Source: Thalassospira sp. HF15
Lineage (GTDB): Bacteria > Pseudomonadota > Alphaproteobacteria > Rhodospirillales > Thalassospiraceae
Length of the DNA: 64,000 nucleotides
Direction: 5' to 3'
NCBI RefSeq assembly: GCF_011806525.1
Contig: NZ_JAAVKI010000005.1
Span: 372,001 to 436,000 of the forward strand
Numbering within the stretch: the first letter of the stretch is position 1; each line of letters starts with the position of its first letter. This document shows positions 25,447-35,884 of this stretch, piece by piece. The notes under the pieces were generated by a model that was not told where the DNA came from, did not search any database, and saw only the letters and a program-made list of their open reading frames with translations. The position numbers were made by a program, and so were the translations under genes.

Positions 25447-26904
25447 ATGCCGCGTTCGCCGGTCGCCCTGATCATTGCATTGTCTGCAACACTGTTTGCG
25501 GCCTTTGCCCTGAACAGTGGATCATCCCTGCAATCTTCCTTGCTGGCTCTGCGTGCCTCTGCCGAGGGATTTGCACCGGTCTATACCGGTATTATCATGG
25601 CATCCTATTATATCGGCTTTGTTGCCGGGATTGTCTGGGGCGCAAGCCTTGTGAACCGGGTGGGGCATATTAGGACCTTTGCCGCGTTGGCCTCAACCGG
25701 ATCGGCCATCACGCTTTTGCATGCAGTCTTTGTTGATCCGATTACTTGGTCGCTGTTTCGCGCCTTGACGGGCCTGTGCCTGTCGGGATTGTATCTGGTT
25801 GTGGAAAGCTGGCTGAACGCGCAGGCAGACAACACATCGCGCGGCAGTACCATTGCCATCTACATGACAGTGTCGCTTGGCGGTCTGGCGATTGGTCAGC
25901 TCTTGCTGAACGGTGCACCGGTCAGCAGCTTTGAGCTGTTTACCGTGGCTTCCGTTTTGCTGTCTCTGTCACTCGTGCCTTTGGCACTGACCCGTCAACC
26001 GCCACCTTCTGCGGTCAGTGGTGACCGTATGACGTTCCGCCGTCTTTACAAAATCTCGCCGCTTGGCTTTGTTGCCGCGTCCGGCGCAGGCGTGCTGTCC
26101 GGAGCGGTTTATGGTGTTGGTCCGGTTTTTGCCGCCGACCTTGGTCTTGCGACCAACGATGTCGCCTATTTCATGTTCTTTGTCATTCTGGGCGGCATGA
26201 TCATGCAGTTCCCGATTGGCAAGCTTTCAGACAGCGTACCACGCCAATATGTCATGATCGCCGTTCTGGTCGGATTGACGATTTGCGGCCTTTTCCCGCT
26301 GATCGCACCCGACCTTGTGCGTGACAATCTTTCCGTCTGGGGCGGGATTACGGGTGTGTTTATCATGCCGGTCTATGGTCTGGCTGTGGCCTATGTCAAT
26401 GACTATCTCGAACCAGAGGATATCGTCCCTGCATCGGGTGGCCTTCTGATCATTTATGGCGGGTCGGCGGCCAGTGGCCCGCTTCTGGGATCCAGTGCCA
26501 TTGGCTATTTCGGCCCGTGGGCGCTGCCGGTGCTGTTTTCAATTATTGGTGTCTCTGTTGCGAGCTTTGCGATGTATCGCGCAGGCTTTGGTCGTCGTAT
26601 CTCGATCGAGGAACAAGGTCAGTTCGTCGCCGTCCCGCGTACAACGCCAATGGCATTTGAACTCTCCCCGATTACCGATGATATCAGTACCGAGGATGGT
26701 AATGACGCAGCCACAAGCGACGAAGAGGCTGAACCCAAACCGTTTGATCCACACGATCTGGAAGATGCGTTAACGCCGGATGGCACGGCCCACCCGGACG
26801 ACATCGGGCAGGTTCAACCGGCAGACACCGACTCAACAGATGATGTGCATGACGGTGGCGCTGACAGTGATGAACCGGACACGGATAGCGAGAAGAAAAC
26901 CTGA
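25447..26904 (+). CDS. MFS transporter with acidic C-terminal tail
   Basis: A 485-residue membrane protein with 12 predicted helices in the first 390 residues (ALIIALSATLFAAFALNSGSSLQ at the start; MASYYIGFVAGIVWGASLVNRVG around helix 2). It resembles the YcaD-like MFS group. The last 85 residues are a soluble, strongly acidic, Asp/Glu/Thr-rich tail (for example DEPDTDSEKKT at the end) that is likely disordered and cytoplasmic. The start has GAGGAAACC upstream. Substrate unknown. It precedes malate synthase G by about 200 bases. Confidence 0.88.
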   Translation: MPRSPVALIIALSATLFAAFALNSGSSLQSSLLALRASAEGFAPVYTGIIMASYYIGFVAGIVWGASLVNRVGHIRTFAALASTGSAITLLHAVFVDPITWSLFRALTGLCLSGLYLVVESWLNAQADNTSRGSTIAIYMTVSLGGLAIGQLLLNGAPVSSFELFTVASVLLSLSLVPLALTRQPPPSAVSGDRMTFRRLYKISPLGFVAASGAGVLSGAVYGVGPVFAADLGLATNDVAYFMFFVILGGMIMQFPIGKLSDSVPRQYVMIAVLVGLTICGLFPLIAPDLVRDNLSVWGGITGVFIMPVYGLAVAYVNDYLEPEDIVPASGGLLIIYGGSAASGPLLGSSAIGYFGPWALPVLFSIIGVSVASFAMYRAGFGRRISIEEQGQFVAVPRTTPMAFELSPITDDISTEDGNDAATSDEEAEPKPFDPHDLEDALTPDGTAHPDDIGQVQPADTDSTDDVHDGGADSDEPDTDSEKKT

Positions 26905-27107
26905 ATAGGATCTGCTAAGCACCCACCGGGCGGGCTTCCATAATACGGAAAACATCCCACAAATTTGAAACAGCCTGTGGACCCAGCCCGGCTTCAACCC
27001 ATATGTTGTGAACCAACAACAGGCGGGTCGGCTTTGCCACGCATGATGTGATTGTCGGCAAAGCGCCTTGATGGCCCGCAACAGTTCCAAGTCTGGTGAG
27101 AGAAAAC

Positions 27108-29300
27108 ATGACCCAACGCATCCAAGAAGGTGGCCTTCAGATTGCAAAAGTTCTGCATGATCTGGTAGCCAACGAAGTCATTCCGGGGACAGGGATCAGT
27201 TCCGATCAGTTCTGGGCATCATTTGAAAAGCTCGTCACTGAACTTGGACCACGCAACAAGGCGCTGCTGGCAAAGCGCGACGAATTGCAGGCCAAGATCG
27301 ACGAATGGCATCTTTCACGTCAGGATCAGGCACGCGATCCGGCGGCCTACAAGGAATTCCTGACTGAGATCGGCTATCTTCTTCCCGAGGGTGATGATTT
27401 CTACATCACCACCACCCATGTCGATCCTGAAATCGGCCGGGTTGCCGGACCGCAGCTTGTCGTGCCGGTGATGAATGCGCGCTATGCCCTGAATGCAGCC
27501 AATGCGCGTTGGGGTAGCCTGTATGACGCGCTTTACGGCACCGACGTCATCGACGAGGAAGACGGCAAGGAAAAAACCAAGGCCTTTAACCCGAAACGTG
27601 GTGCGGCGGTTGTTGCCTACGCCGCCGAGTTCCTGGATGAAGCAGCCCCGCTTGCAACCGGCAAGCATGCCGACGCGACCAAATACGAAGTGCGCGAAGA
27701 CGGATCCGGCTGGTGGACGCTTGTTGTGACCCTGTCGGATGGCAGCGAAACCGCACTTGAATTGCCCTCACAGTTCATTGGTTACAATGAAAAGGATGGC
27801 AAGCTGACGGACATTCTGTTGCGTCGTCACAGCCTGCACATCGAAATCCATATCGATCCGACCCATCCGATTGGCAAGGAACATGCCGCCGGGGTCTGTG
27901 ACGTAATCATGGAATCTGCAGTCAGCACCATTCAGGACTGCGAAGATTCGATTGCCGCCGTCGATGCCGAGGACAAGACGCTTGCCTATCGCAACTGGCT
28001 TGGCCTGATGAAAGGCACGCTTGAAGAAAAGTTTGTAAAGGGCGGCAAAACAGTTACACGTCGCCTGAATCCGGACCGGACCTATCGGGGTGTGGATGGC
28101 AACGAAGTTGTCTTGCCAGGCCGCAGCCTGATGCTGATCCGTAATGTCGGGCATCTGATGACCACCGATGCGGTTCTTGATGCCAATGGCAATGAAGTCC
28201 CGGAAGGCTTCCTTGACGCCATGGTCACCAGCCTGATCGCCAAGCATGACGTGATCGGCAATAACGAACTTTCGAACTCGCGCCATGGCAGCGTCTATAT
28301 CGTGAAGCCCAAAATGCACGGGCCAGAAGAGGTCGAGTTGACCAACGATCTGTTTGGCTTTGTTGAACAGGCGATTGATCTGCCCGAACATACGCTCAAA
28401 GTCGGTATTATGGATGAGGAACGCCGCACGACGGTGAACCTCAAGGAATGCATCCGTGCAGCCAAGGACCGTGTTGTCTTCATCAATACCGGCTTCCTTG
28501 ACCGTACCGGTGATGAAATCCACACCAGCATGGAAGCTGGCCCGATGGTCCGTAAGGAAGCGATGAAGGACCAGTACTGGATTGCGGCTTATGAAAACTG
28601 GAACGTCGATATCGGCCTTGAATGCGGCATGAAAGGCGTTGCCCAGATCGGCAAGGGTATGTGGGCCAAACCGGACCGCATGGCCGAGATGATGGAAGCC
28701 AAGATCGGTCATCCCAAGGCCGGTGCAAAATGTGCCTGGGTCCCGTCGCCGACGGCAGCAACCCTGCATGCCATTCACTATCATAAGGTTGATGTCCGTG
28801 CGGTGCAGGACGAGATCGGCAAGCGCGAACGTGCAAGCCTCGATGACATCCTGTCGATCCCGCGTCTGGGCGACATCAAACCGATGCCAAGCGAAATCCA
28901 GGAAGAGCTTGATAACAATGCTCAGGGGATTCTCGGCTACGTGGTGCGCTGGATCGATAGCGGCATCGGCTGCTCGAAAGTGCCTGACATCAACGATGTC
29001 GGCCTGATGGAAGACCGTGCAACGCTGCGCATTTCAAGCCAGCATATCGCCAACTGGCTCCATCATGGCCTGTGCAGCGAAGAACAGGTGATGGAAACCA
29101 TGAAACGCATGGCAGCCGTTGTCGACAAGCAGAATGAAGGTGACCCGACTTATCGCAATATGGCCCCGAACTTTGATGACAGCATTGCCTTTGCAGCGGC
29201 ATGCGATCTGGTCTTCAAAGGGCGTGAACAGCCAAACGGGTATACCGAACCGGTTCTGCATGCGCGCCGTCGCGAGGCGAAGGCAAAATACGGCGCCTGA
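27108..29300 (+). CDS. glcB: Malate synthase G
   Basis: A 730-residue cytosolic enzyme condensing glyoxylate and acetyl-CoA to malate, the second step of the glyoxylate shunt. Conserved segments: [30 protein letters not shown] with active-site residues split across it, [21 protein letters not shown], and [20 protein letters not shown]. The length agrees with isoform G (about 720-730). The start at 27108 has a GAGAG site upstream; a GTG start four codons earlier is possible. No isocitrate lyase or glc operon genes are adjacent. A double terminator follows. Confidence 0.97.
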   Translation: MTQRIQEGGLQIAKVLHDLVANEVIPGTGISSDQFWASFEKLVTELGPRNKALLAKRDELQAKIDEWHLSRQDQARDPAAYKEFLTEIGYLLPEGDDFYITTTHVDPEIGRVAGPQLVVPVMNARYALNAANARWGSLYDALYGTDVIDEEDGKEKTKAFNPKRGAAVVAYAAEFLDEAAPLATGKHADATKYEVREDGSGWWTLVVTLSDGSETALELPSQFIGYNEKDGKLTDILLRRHSLHIEIHIDPTHPIGKEHAAGVCDVIMESAVSTIQDCEDSIAAVDAEDKTLAYRNWLGLMKGTLEEKFVKGGKTVTRRLNPDRTYRGVDGNEVVLPGRSLMLIRNVGHLMTTDAVLDANGNEVPEGFLDAMVTSLIAKHDVIGNNELSNSRHGSVYIVKPKMHGPEEVELTNDLFGFVEQAIDLPEHTLKVGIMDEERRTTVNLKECIRAAKDRVVFINTGFLDRTGDEIHTSMEAGPMVRKEAMKDQYWIAAYENWNVDIGLECGMKGVAQIGKGMWAKPDRMAEMMEAKIGHPKAGAKCAWVPSPTAATLHAIHYHKVDVRAVQDEIGKRERASLDDILSIPRLGDIKPMPSEIQEELDNNAQGILGYVVRWIDSGIGCSKVPDINDVGLMEDRATLRISSQHIANWLHHGLCSEEQVMETMKRMAAVVDKQNEGDPTYRNMAPNFDDSIAFAAACDLVFKGREQPNGYTEPVLHARRREAKAKYGA

Positions 29301-29331
29301 TCGCGCTGCGGTATCAAAGCACAGCTAAGAC

Positions 29332-29363
29332 AAAAGCCGCCCGACACGTTCGGGCGGCTTTTA
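29332..29363 (+). terminator. Terminator after glcB
   Basis: AAAAGCCGCCCGA pairs with TCGGGCGGCTTTT around a short loop and continues into T residues. It lies 31 bases after the glcB stop. Confidence 0.92.
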
Positions 29364-29371
29364 TGTTGCAT

Positions 29372-29402
29372 AAAATGCTGCAGCATAAAGTGCAGCATTT
29401 TT
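29372..29402. terminator. Second hairpin, terminator of the convergent map gene
   Basis: AAAATGCTGCA and TGCAGCATTTT form an 11-bp stem around an eight-base loop, directly beyond the glcB terminator and just after the map stop on the opposite strand. A nearly identical hairpin ends the phn operons at 42432-42466. Confidence 0.8.
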
Positions 29403-29409
29403 GGTGAAA

Positions 29410-30159
29410 TCAATTGCCCAGAGTCATGATCTCGTATCCCTTTTCGGTCACAACAAGGGTATGTTCATACTGTACGGTTGCATCACCGGTATCGGCATAA
29501 AGCGTCCAGCCATCCTCACTATCAAGGGCCCATTTTGCCCCACGTGACAGAAACGGCTCGATGGTAATCACTTGCCCCTTCTTAAGCGCACGTCGTTCCT
29601 TGGGGTCATCCCAAGTCGGGATGGTGTGGGGATGTTCATGCAGTGATTTGCCAATGCCATGGCTGGCAAGGTTGCGGATCAGGGTATAGCCACCCTTACG
29701 TGCAAAATTTTCGATCTTCAGCCCGATCTCGCGGATCGGGGCCTTATCACGGACGACCTTGATACCCGTCCACATGGCCTTCTTGCCATCCTCGCACAGT
29801 TTTGCCAATTCAGGTCTTGCGGTACCGCAGATAAAGCTGGCGCCGGTATCGGAGAAGTATCCTTCAAGGGACGCCGAAACATCAATATTGACCAGATCGC
29901 CGTCAGCCAGAACCTGATCACCGGGAATGCCATGCGCAACCGCCTCGTTAACACTGATACAGGTCGCACCGGGAAATTTGTATTCGCTTTCGGGTGCTGA
30001 AACCGCCCCGGCATCTTCAAGAATCTTGCGCCCAATATGATCAAGCTCGGCCGTGGTGATCCCCGGCACGACGGTCGCTCCCATGACATCACGCGCGCGC
30101 GCACAAATCCGCCCAATTTTGCGCAAGTGTTCCAGTTCTTTTTCCGATGAAATTGTCAT
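29410..30159 (-). CDS. map: Methionine aminopeptidase, type I
   Basis: A 249-residue cytosolic metalloprotease that removes N-terminal methionine from nascent proteins. The two-metal site residues are visible: Asp in VNIDVSASLEGYFSDTGASF (two Asp), His in ASHGIGKSLHEHP, Glu in ITIEPFLS and a Glu in the final VQYEHTLVVTEKG. The early His of NEAVAHGIPGD is also conserved. The start at 30159 gives the usual length; a GTG seven codons upstream is possible. No clear ribosome site is visible at either. Confidence 0.95.
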   Translation of the reverse strand: MTISSEKELEHLRKIGRICARARDVMGATVVPGITTAELDHIGRKILEDAGAVSAPESEYKFPGATCISVNEAVAHGIPGDQVLADGDLVNIDVSASLEGYFSDTGASFICGTARPELAKLCEDGKKAMWTGIKVVRDKAPIREIGLKIENFARKGGYTLIRNLASHGIGKSLHEHPHTIPTWDDPKERRALKKGQVITIEPFLSRGAKWALDSEDGWTLYADTGDATVQYEHTLVVTEKGYEIMTLGN

Positions 30160-30190
30160 GGAATGCTTATTGCGATGCACTGATGCAAAG

Positions 30191-31894
30191 TCAAGAAAAC
30201 CCGCGTTCTTGCGTCAGAGACGATCTTCTGTCGGGCTGGGCAATGTCATCGGAATAGAGCACAAAACAGTTCTTGCCCTTTGACTTCGCAGCGTACAAGG
30301 CATTGTCGGCCTTATCGAGAAGGACATCGATCGTCCTGCCCTGCGTCGGATAAAGGGCAATGCCGATGCTCATATGGATGGAAACGTGGGTGCCCCCCGT
30401 AATAAACGGCATCTGGATAGCGTTCAAAATCCGTTCGGCCAGCACGGAAGCTTCGGCCGCCGCACTATTTTCCATGTGGCACACGACCACCATCTCGTCC
30501 CCACCCAAACGCACAACCAGATCATCACCGCGCACACAGTGGCGCAAACGTTGGGCAACCTCACGCAGCACATCATCCCCTGCTGCATGACCGAACTCGT
30601 CATTGATGGGTTTAAAGTCATCAAGATCCAGCATCATGACCGCAAGTTGCGACTTCTGGCGATCCGCCCGGGCAAGAGCATGCTCAGAATAGACATCAAG
30701 TGCCAAGCGGTTCCCAAGTCCGGTCAGGTTATCGTGATGGGCAATATGTTCCATTTGGCCAAGGGCTGCGTCCTTTTCCGTAAGTTTGGCGAGCAACGAC
30801 TGCAGACTGTTTGAGAGGATTTTGATTTCCCGTGCGCCATCGACATCGGGAAGACGATCAATCTCGCCACGTTTCATTTCCTCAATCGAACGGGCCATAT
30901 GACCTATCGGTCCGACAAAGAATCCTGCACCCCACCATGCAATCACGCTAAAGATGATACTTAAAAGCAGCCCCCACGCCATAATGTCGCGGCGCAGGAC
31001 ATGAACGGGTTCAAGCGCCTCGTCGACCGGCTGACGCACCAGAATTGACCAGTTCAATCCAGCGTAATCAAGATGACCATCCGCCGGTGCGAAGCCGGTG
31101 AGATATTCTGCGCCACCGGGCCATTTGCTGATCTTCCATCCGATGTTGTTTTGCTGCGCCTGCTCAAGCGCATCAAGTTCAAGCGACGATCCTACCAGTG
31201 CTGTGTCGGCACCCAACAGAACCGTACCCTCCTCGGATATTACAAATATTTCGACATCGCCATGGATGCCTTGCCCGGCGAACAGGGTTTTGCGGACGTT
31301 ATCGGCCCATTCCCAACTCAGATGGGTGGCAAATACACCGGTAAACTGATCATCATTATTGAACAGCGGAACCGCAATATCGACAAACTGGATCGGCTCC
31401 CCGTTATGCGGCGGGAATTTCTCAGCCAACAATTTCGCATCGTGAACATCACCGATGAACTGGCCGTTCTTGCCATACTGGTACACCGGGCGTTGCGCAA
31501 TATTGACCCCCAGTAACACATCGTCGGTGGCGGCAACCACCGTCCCGTCTTGGTCAAGCACGCCAATCCAGGTAAAGATCGGGATTTCATCGCTCAGCCG
31601 ATTGATAATATCGGAAATCTGTTGGGTGTCTTGGAGTTCGCGCAGGACAGAAAGCGTACTGAGAACCGAAACCTCACCACGGTGGGTCCACATGGTACGG
31701 TCCAGCTCATCGGCCATCTGACGCGCAATATCAGAAACGCCAAGGCCGATCTGCGTTTGCAGATCAGCACCGGATCGCTTGCCAATCACAAAGCTCATCA
31801 ATACAGTCAGGCCAACCAGCAGCAGCGCCGTTGCCAAAGCGACTTGCACGCGGATTCCGACCTGCAACAACTTGTTCAAGGCAGACACTCTCAC
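30191..31894 (-). CDS. Membrane-bound diguanylate cyclase with periplasmic Cache-type sensor and HAMP
   Basis: A 567-residue protein. Two transmembrane helices (about 15-37 and 305-325) flank a periplasmic dCache-like sensor (segments FTWIGVLDQDGTVVAATDDVLLG, GQFIGDVHDAKLLAEKFPP). A HAMP-like linker follows (GPIGHMARSIEEMKRGEIDRL) and then a GGDEF domain (HHDNLTGLGNRLALDVYSE, MMLDLDDFKPINDEFGHAAGD). The active-site motif is GGDEM rather than GGDEF, and an intact I-site RGDD precedes it. It probably makes c-di-GMP in response to a periplasmic ligand. Translation starts at GTG, with GGAG five bases before. It is located between map and pcaG. Confidence 0.9.
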   Translation of the reverse strand: MRVSALNKLLQVGIRVQVALATALLLVGLTVLMSFVIGKRSGADLQTQIGLGVSDIARQMADELDRTMWTHRGEVSVLSTLSVLRELQDTQQISDIINRLSDEIPIFTWIGVLDQDGTVVAATDDVLLGVNIAQRPVYQYGKNGQFIGDVHDAKLLAEKFPPHNGEPIQFVDIAVPLFNNDDQFTGVFATHLSWEWADNVRKTLFAGQGIHGDVEIFVISEEGTVLLGADTALVGSSLELDALEQAQQNNIGWKISKWPGGAEYLTGFAPADGHLDYAGLNWSILVRQPVDEALEPVHVLRRDIMAWGLLLSIIFSVIAWWGAGFFVGPIGHMARSIEEMKRGEIDRLPDVDGAREIKILSNSLQSLLAKLTEKDAALGQMEHIAHHDNLTGLGNRLALDVYSEHALARADRQKSQLAVMMLDLDDFKPINDEFGHAAGDDVLREVAQRLRHCVRGDDLVVRLGGDEMVVVCHMENSAAAEASVLAERILNAIQMPFITGGTHVSIHMSIGIALYPTQGRTIDVLLDKADNALYAAKSKGKNCFVLYSDDIAQPDRRSSLTQERGFS

Positions 31895-32016
31895 TCTCGA
31901 TCTCCGGGGTCTTTTCTTTTATCTGGGACCCTCGACAGCGGTTAATTTATCACACCGCTTTTATGATCGTCGATATAAGCATCCGCATCAGACTTTTTAA
32001 GACGACAAGCCAAATA

Positions 32017-32050
32017 AAAAAAACGCGGCACCCAATTTTGGGTGCCGCGC
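32017..32050 (-). terminator. Terminator of the pcaHG operon
   Basis: A perfect stem (GCGGCACCCAA with TTGGGTGCCGC) lies 24 bases after the pcaG stop. On the minus strand it is followed by eight T residues. Confidence 0.93.
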
Positions 32051-32073
32051 TGTCATTACGTTGGGTGTTGCGC

Positions 32074-32703
32074 TCAGATATCAAAAAACACAGTTTCGCC
32101 GTCACCCTGCAAGATGATGTCAAACCGGTAAACCGGGATCGGCCCACTGTCATCGCGGGTTGCGATCAGGGTCTTGCGACGTTCGTGTTGCTCGATCAGG
32201 TTCAGCACCGGATCATTTGCATTTTTATCGGCTTCGTCAGCGAAATACATCCGTGTGTTCAAGCCGATATTGATCCCGCGCGCCACGATCCAGAAATTGA
32301 TATGCGGGGCCATATCGCGATTATTGCGACCGGCAACCACGCCCGGTTTGATGGTTTCAAAGCGATAGACAGCCGTATCAAAATCCGTGCCCGTTCGCCC
32401 CCAACCACGGAAGTCGTCATCAATCTTGCCGGATGTCTGACGATCGAGTTCGTTGTTATATCGCCCGTCCGCATTGGCCTGCCAGATTTCAAGCAACGCA
32501 TCACGGAGCGGCGTACCGGTGCCGTCAATCACCCGACCTTCGATGATGATCCGTTCGCCGCGTGTGTTTTCATCAGCCAGAATGTTGGTGAAGTTGTTTT
32601 CAAAGATATCAAAACCGGCCTGCTTGGGAATGAGCCCGATATGAACATAGGGCCCTGCTGTCTGGGAGGCTGTTTCTTTGAGATAATCAAGGTTCTGCAC
32701 CAT
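32074..32703 (-). CDS. pcaG: Protocatechuate 3,4-dioxygenase alpha subunit
   Basis: A 209-residue subunit of the intradiol ring-cleaving dioxygenase. Typical segments: GPYVHIGLIPKQAGF at the N-terminus, GERIIIEGRVIDGTGTPLRDALLEIWQANADGRYN, and APHINFWIVARGINIGLNTRMYF. The alpha subunit does not carry the iron ligands but completes the active site. It starts three bases after pcaH, with a GGAAGGAAAC ribosome site, and is followed by a strong terminator. The other beta-ketoadipate pathway genes (pcaB, pcaC, pcaD, pcaIJ) are not in the window. Confidence 0.96.
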   Translation of the reverse strand: MVQNLDYLKETASQTAGPYVHIGLIPKQAGFDIFENNFTNILADENTRGERIIIEGRVIDGTGTPLRDALLEIWQANADGRYNNELDRQTSGKIDDDFRGWGRTGTDFDTAVYRFETIKPGVVAGRNNRDMAPHINFWIVARGINIGLNTRMYFADEADKNANDPVLNLIEQHERRKTLIATRDDSGPIPVYRFDIILQGDGETVFFDI

Positions 32704-32706
32704 GGT

Positions 32707-33453
<747 letters not shown>

Positions 33454-33489
33454 TCAATGTCCGTGTTAAGTCCATCCTGCGTGGACAAT

Positions 33490-33506
33490 TGCATAAAATA
33501 AATGCA
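33490..33506. promoter_or_regulatory. TGCAT-N7-ATGCA inverted repeat, candidate LysR-type operator
   Basis: A perfect 5+5 inverted repeat with a 7-base spacer lies in the 104-base divergent region between pcaH (starts 33420) and the LysR gene (starts 33525). Position and geometry fit an autoregulatory LysR-type site controlling both directions. Confidence 0.5.
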
Positions 33507-33524
33507 TCATTTATCATCTTATTC

Positions 33525-34514
33525 ATGAGTAATTTTGATCATTTGGAACTGGACGGTCATGCGCTGCGTCTGTTTCTGGCCGTTCTTGAAGAAGGGTCCG
33601 TCACCGCAGCGGCCGAACGACTTGGTTTGACGCAGTCCGCGGTCAGCCATAACCTGACCAAATTGCGCCGGATCATGCACGACCCGCTTTTCACCAAATC
33701 CGGTCGCGGGATCGTGGCAACGGCGCACGCGCAAAACCTGGCCGAACAGGCCCGGTTTCTTCTCGATCAAATGCAGGCCTTTGCCAGTGGTGCGGATTTT
33801 AAGCCCGATGGCGCATCGATGACGCTAACGATTGCGGCCAATGATCTGCAGCGCGATCTATTGTTGCCAACCCTGTTTCATAATCTTGACGAAGCACTTT
33901 CCAATATCCGGATGACCGTGGTGCCGTCGCTTCTGCCGGGGCCGGCATTGCTGCGCGAAAATCACTGTGACCTTCTGATTTCGCCGCGCCCGCCCGAAGG
34001 GGTCGATATCGTGCAAAAGCGCCTTCTGACCGATCATTACATGGTGTTTTACGATCCGGATATGCGCGACGCACCGCAAAGCCATGACGACTATCTTGGA
34101 GCACGCCATATTACGGTGCGCTATGGCAATAACCGCACACTTGAATTTGATGATATGCTTGAAAGCCAAGGCATTGATCGCAACATAGTTTTGCGGGTGC
34201 CGAACTTTACCGCCATTGCCGAATTCCTGCGCGGAAGCAACATGATCGCGACCTTGCCGAGCCTTTTGCAAAAGCATGCCCTGCGCGATTTCGCGCGCGC
34301 ACCAATGCCTTTGAACGACCTTAAAGACGGGACGCTTGATCTGCCGATTTTCATGTGCTGGCACCAACGCTATCAGCATGATCCATCGCACCGCTGGTTG
34401 CGTGAGCAGCTTGAAGATGTCGCAGCAACCCGGCTACGTATGCCTGCAAACCGCCCCGTTTCACAATCCACACGTCACGCACATCCCCGCGAAGGACACC
34501 ATGACGATTACTGA
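33525..34514 (+). CDS. LysR-family transcriptional regulator, probable regulator of pcaHG
   Basis: A 329-residue regulator with an N-terminal winged helix-turn-helix (LRLFLAVLEEGSVTAAAERLGLTQSAVSHNLTKLRRI) and a C-terminal substrate-binding-type effector domain beginning near DGASMTLTIAANDL. The effector domain ends with TLDLPIFMCWHQRYQHDPSHRWLREQL, as in many NahR/PcaQ-like regulators. It is divergent from pcaHG with an inverted repeat in between, so control of pcaHG by protocatechuate or a downstream product is likely but inferred. Its end overlaps the TRIC gene by 14 bases. The basic, His/Arg-rich C-terminus is unusual. Confidence 0.88.
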   Translation: MSNFDHLELDGHALRLFLAVLEEGSVTAAAERLGLTQSAVSHNLTKLRRIMHDPLFTKSGRGIVATAHAQNLAEQARFLLDQMQAFASGADFKPDGASMTLTIAANDLQRDLLLPTLFHNLDEALSNIRMTVVPSLLPGPALLRENHCDLLISPRPPEGVDIVQKRLLTDHYMVFYDPDMRDAPQSHDDYLGARHITVRYGNNRTLEFDDMLESQGIDRNIVLRVPNFTAIAEFLRGSNMIATLPSLLQKHALRDFARAPMPLNDLKDGTLDLPIFMCWHQRYQHDPSHRWLREQLEDVAATRLRMPANRPVSQSTRHAHPREGHHDDY

Positions 34515-35136
34515 AATCATCTATTGGCTTGAACTGGCCGGGGTTGCTGTTTTTGCGATTACCGGCGCACTTGAGGCATCCCGTCGTCAGATGGACATGG
34601 TCGGGTTTGTCCTGATCGCCACCTTTACAGGTATTGGCGGCGGCACGGTGCGCGATGTCATCACCGGCGCAACACCGGTTTTCTGGATCCGCGACACCAC
34701 ATGGCTTGTGACCTGTATCGGGGCTGCGGTTCTGACCTATTTCACGGCCCACCTTGTCGAACGGCGGTATGTTGCCTTGCTGTGGCTGGATGCGCTTGGC
34801 TTGGCGATGTTCGGAGTCACCGGGGCGGCCATCGGATTAAATCTGGGCGTATCCCCACTGGTCGCAATCGTTCTGGGCATGATCACCGCCACTTTCGGCG
34901 GGATGGTGCGTGATGTGGTCTGTAATGAAATCCCGCTGATCCTGCGGCCAGAGATTTATATCACCTGTGCACTTGTCGGGGCGGGGATCTACGTGATCGG
35001 CACCGCAATGCTTGAACTGCCGCGCGGGCCCATCGCCATGATCGCCTTCTTTACTGCCTTCCTGATGCGCGCATGTGCGATCAAATTCAAACTGAGCTTC
35101 CCGGTCTACAAGGCCCGTCCGGGTCGGGAGTACTAG
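34501..35136 (+). CDS. TRIC/UPF0126 family membrane protein (YadS-like cation channel)
   Basis: A 211-residue membrane protein with seven predicted helices in two repeated units. Each repeat carries the family signature: GIGGGTVRDVITG in the first half and FGGMVRDVVCNE in the second. The family belongs to the trimeric intracellular cation channels, which conduct K+ or Na+. The start at 34501 follows GAAGGACACC and overlaps the LysR stop, suggesting co-transcription. The relation to aromatic catabolism is not obvious; it may be carried along by the operon. Confidence 0.92.
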   Translation: MTITEIIYWLELAGVAVFAITGALEASRRQMDMVGFVLIATFTGIGGGTVRDVITGATPVFWIRDTTWLVTCIGAAVLTYFTAHLVERRYVALLWLDALGLAMFGVTGAAIGLNLGVSPLVAIVLGMITATFGGMVRDVVCNEIPLILRPEIYITCALVGAGIYVIGTAMLELPRGPIAMIAFFTAFLMRACAIKFKLSFPVYKARPGREY

Positions 35137-35161
35137 GCAACAGGCGCATACAATCGAGAAC

Positions 35162-35875
35162 CTATTCGACGATCAACTGAACCCGGTCGCTTGAAAAGGC
35201 GGTCACGCCATATTCGATTGGTACCCCTGCGGAATCGACATCGATACTTTCGGTCGAAATCACCGGCCGGTTGCGCGCCTGTTTCAGCAGGTTCGCAACC
35301 CGCGACGATGGCAGGGTCGCGGAAATACGGGTGGTTTTGCGGCTGTAATCATCAATCCCAAAGCGTTTGAGGGCCTCTGTCAGCGATTTAGTCTCGACGA
35401 AGATTTCAACAATCCCGTCAAAGCGGGCAGCCGGAAGATAGCTTGTCGCCACCGCAAGCGGCACACCATCAGCCTCCGAGACAGAGAACAATTCAATCAC
35501 CCGCGTGCCCGGTTTGACATCAAGGCACTGGGCGACCGTCGCATTGGCTTTGAGCACCTCGGACGAGACAAGACGTTTATCGGGCAACCGATGTCGGCCG
35601 GATACGATCTGTGAAAAACGGGTTTTGGACCCCAGCGGGTAATCAAGGATCTGTTCCTGAACAAATGCCCCGCGCCCCTGTTCGACACGGACAACATTGG
35701 AATCGACCAGTGCAGCCATGGCACGTCGTACCGTGTGGCGATTCACCCCGAAACGCCGGACCAGTTCCATCTCGGTCGGCATCTTTTCACCCGGTGTGAA
35801 GACACCATCAGAAATATCCGCCAGAAGCTGCTTTTCTATTTGCTTCCAAATGGATAAGCCCGGTTCCCAATCCAT
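35162..35875 (-). CDS. phnF: PhnF, GntR/HutC-family regulator of phosphonate metabolism
   Basis: A 237-residue regulator with an N-terminal GntR winged helix (ADISDGVFTPGEKMPTEMELVRRFGVNRHTVRRAMAALV) and a C-terminal UTRA (HutC) ligand-binding domain ending in IEYGVTAFSSDRVQLIVE. It lies divergently next to phnG. HutC-type regulators recognise GTnTAnAC-like sites, and two abutting copies of such a site lie between it and phnG. It probably represses the phn genes in the absence of phosphonate or a pathway intermediate; the effector is unknown. Confidence 0.95.
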   Translation of the reverse strand: MDWEPGLSIWKQIEKQLLADISDGVFTPGEKMPTEMELVRRFGVNRHTVRRAMAALVDSNVVRVEQGRGAFVQEQILDYPLGSKTRFSQIVSGRHRLPDKRLVSSEVLKANATVAQCLDVKPGTRVIELFSVSEADGVPLAVATSYLPAARFDGIVEIFVETKSLTEALKRFGIDDYSRKTTRISATLPSSRVANLLKQARNRPVISTESIDVDSAGVPIEYGVTAFSSDRVQLIVE

Positions 35876-35884
35876 TGCATTCCC

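Noticed and set aside
27768-28784. 338-residue frame on the minus strand
   Set aside because: It lies entirely antisense to malate synthase G, whose motifs are unambiguous. The composition is that of a shadow frame.
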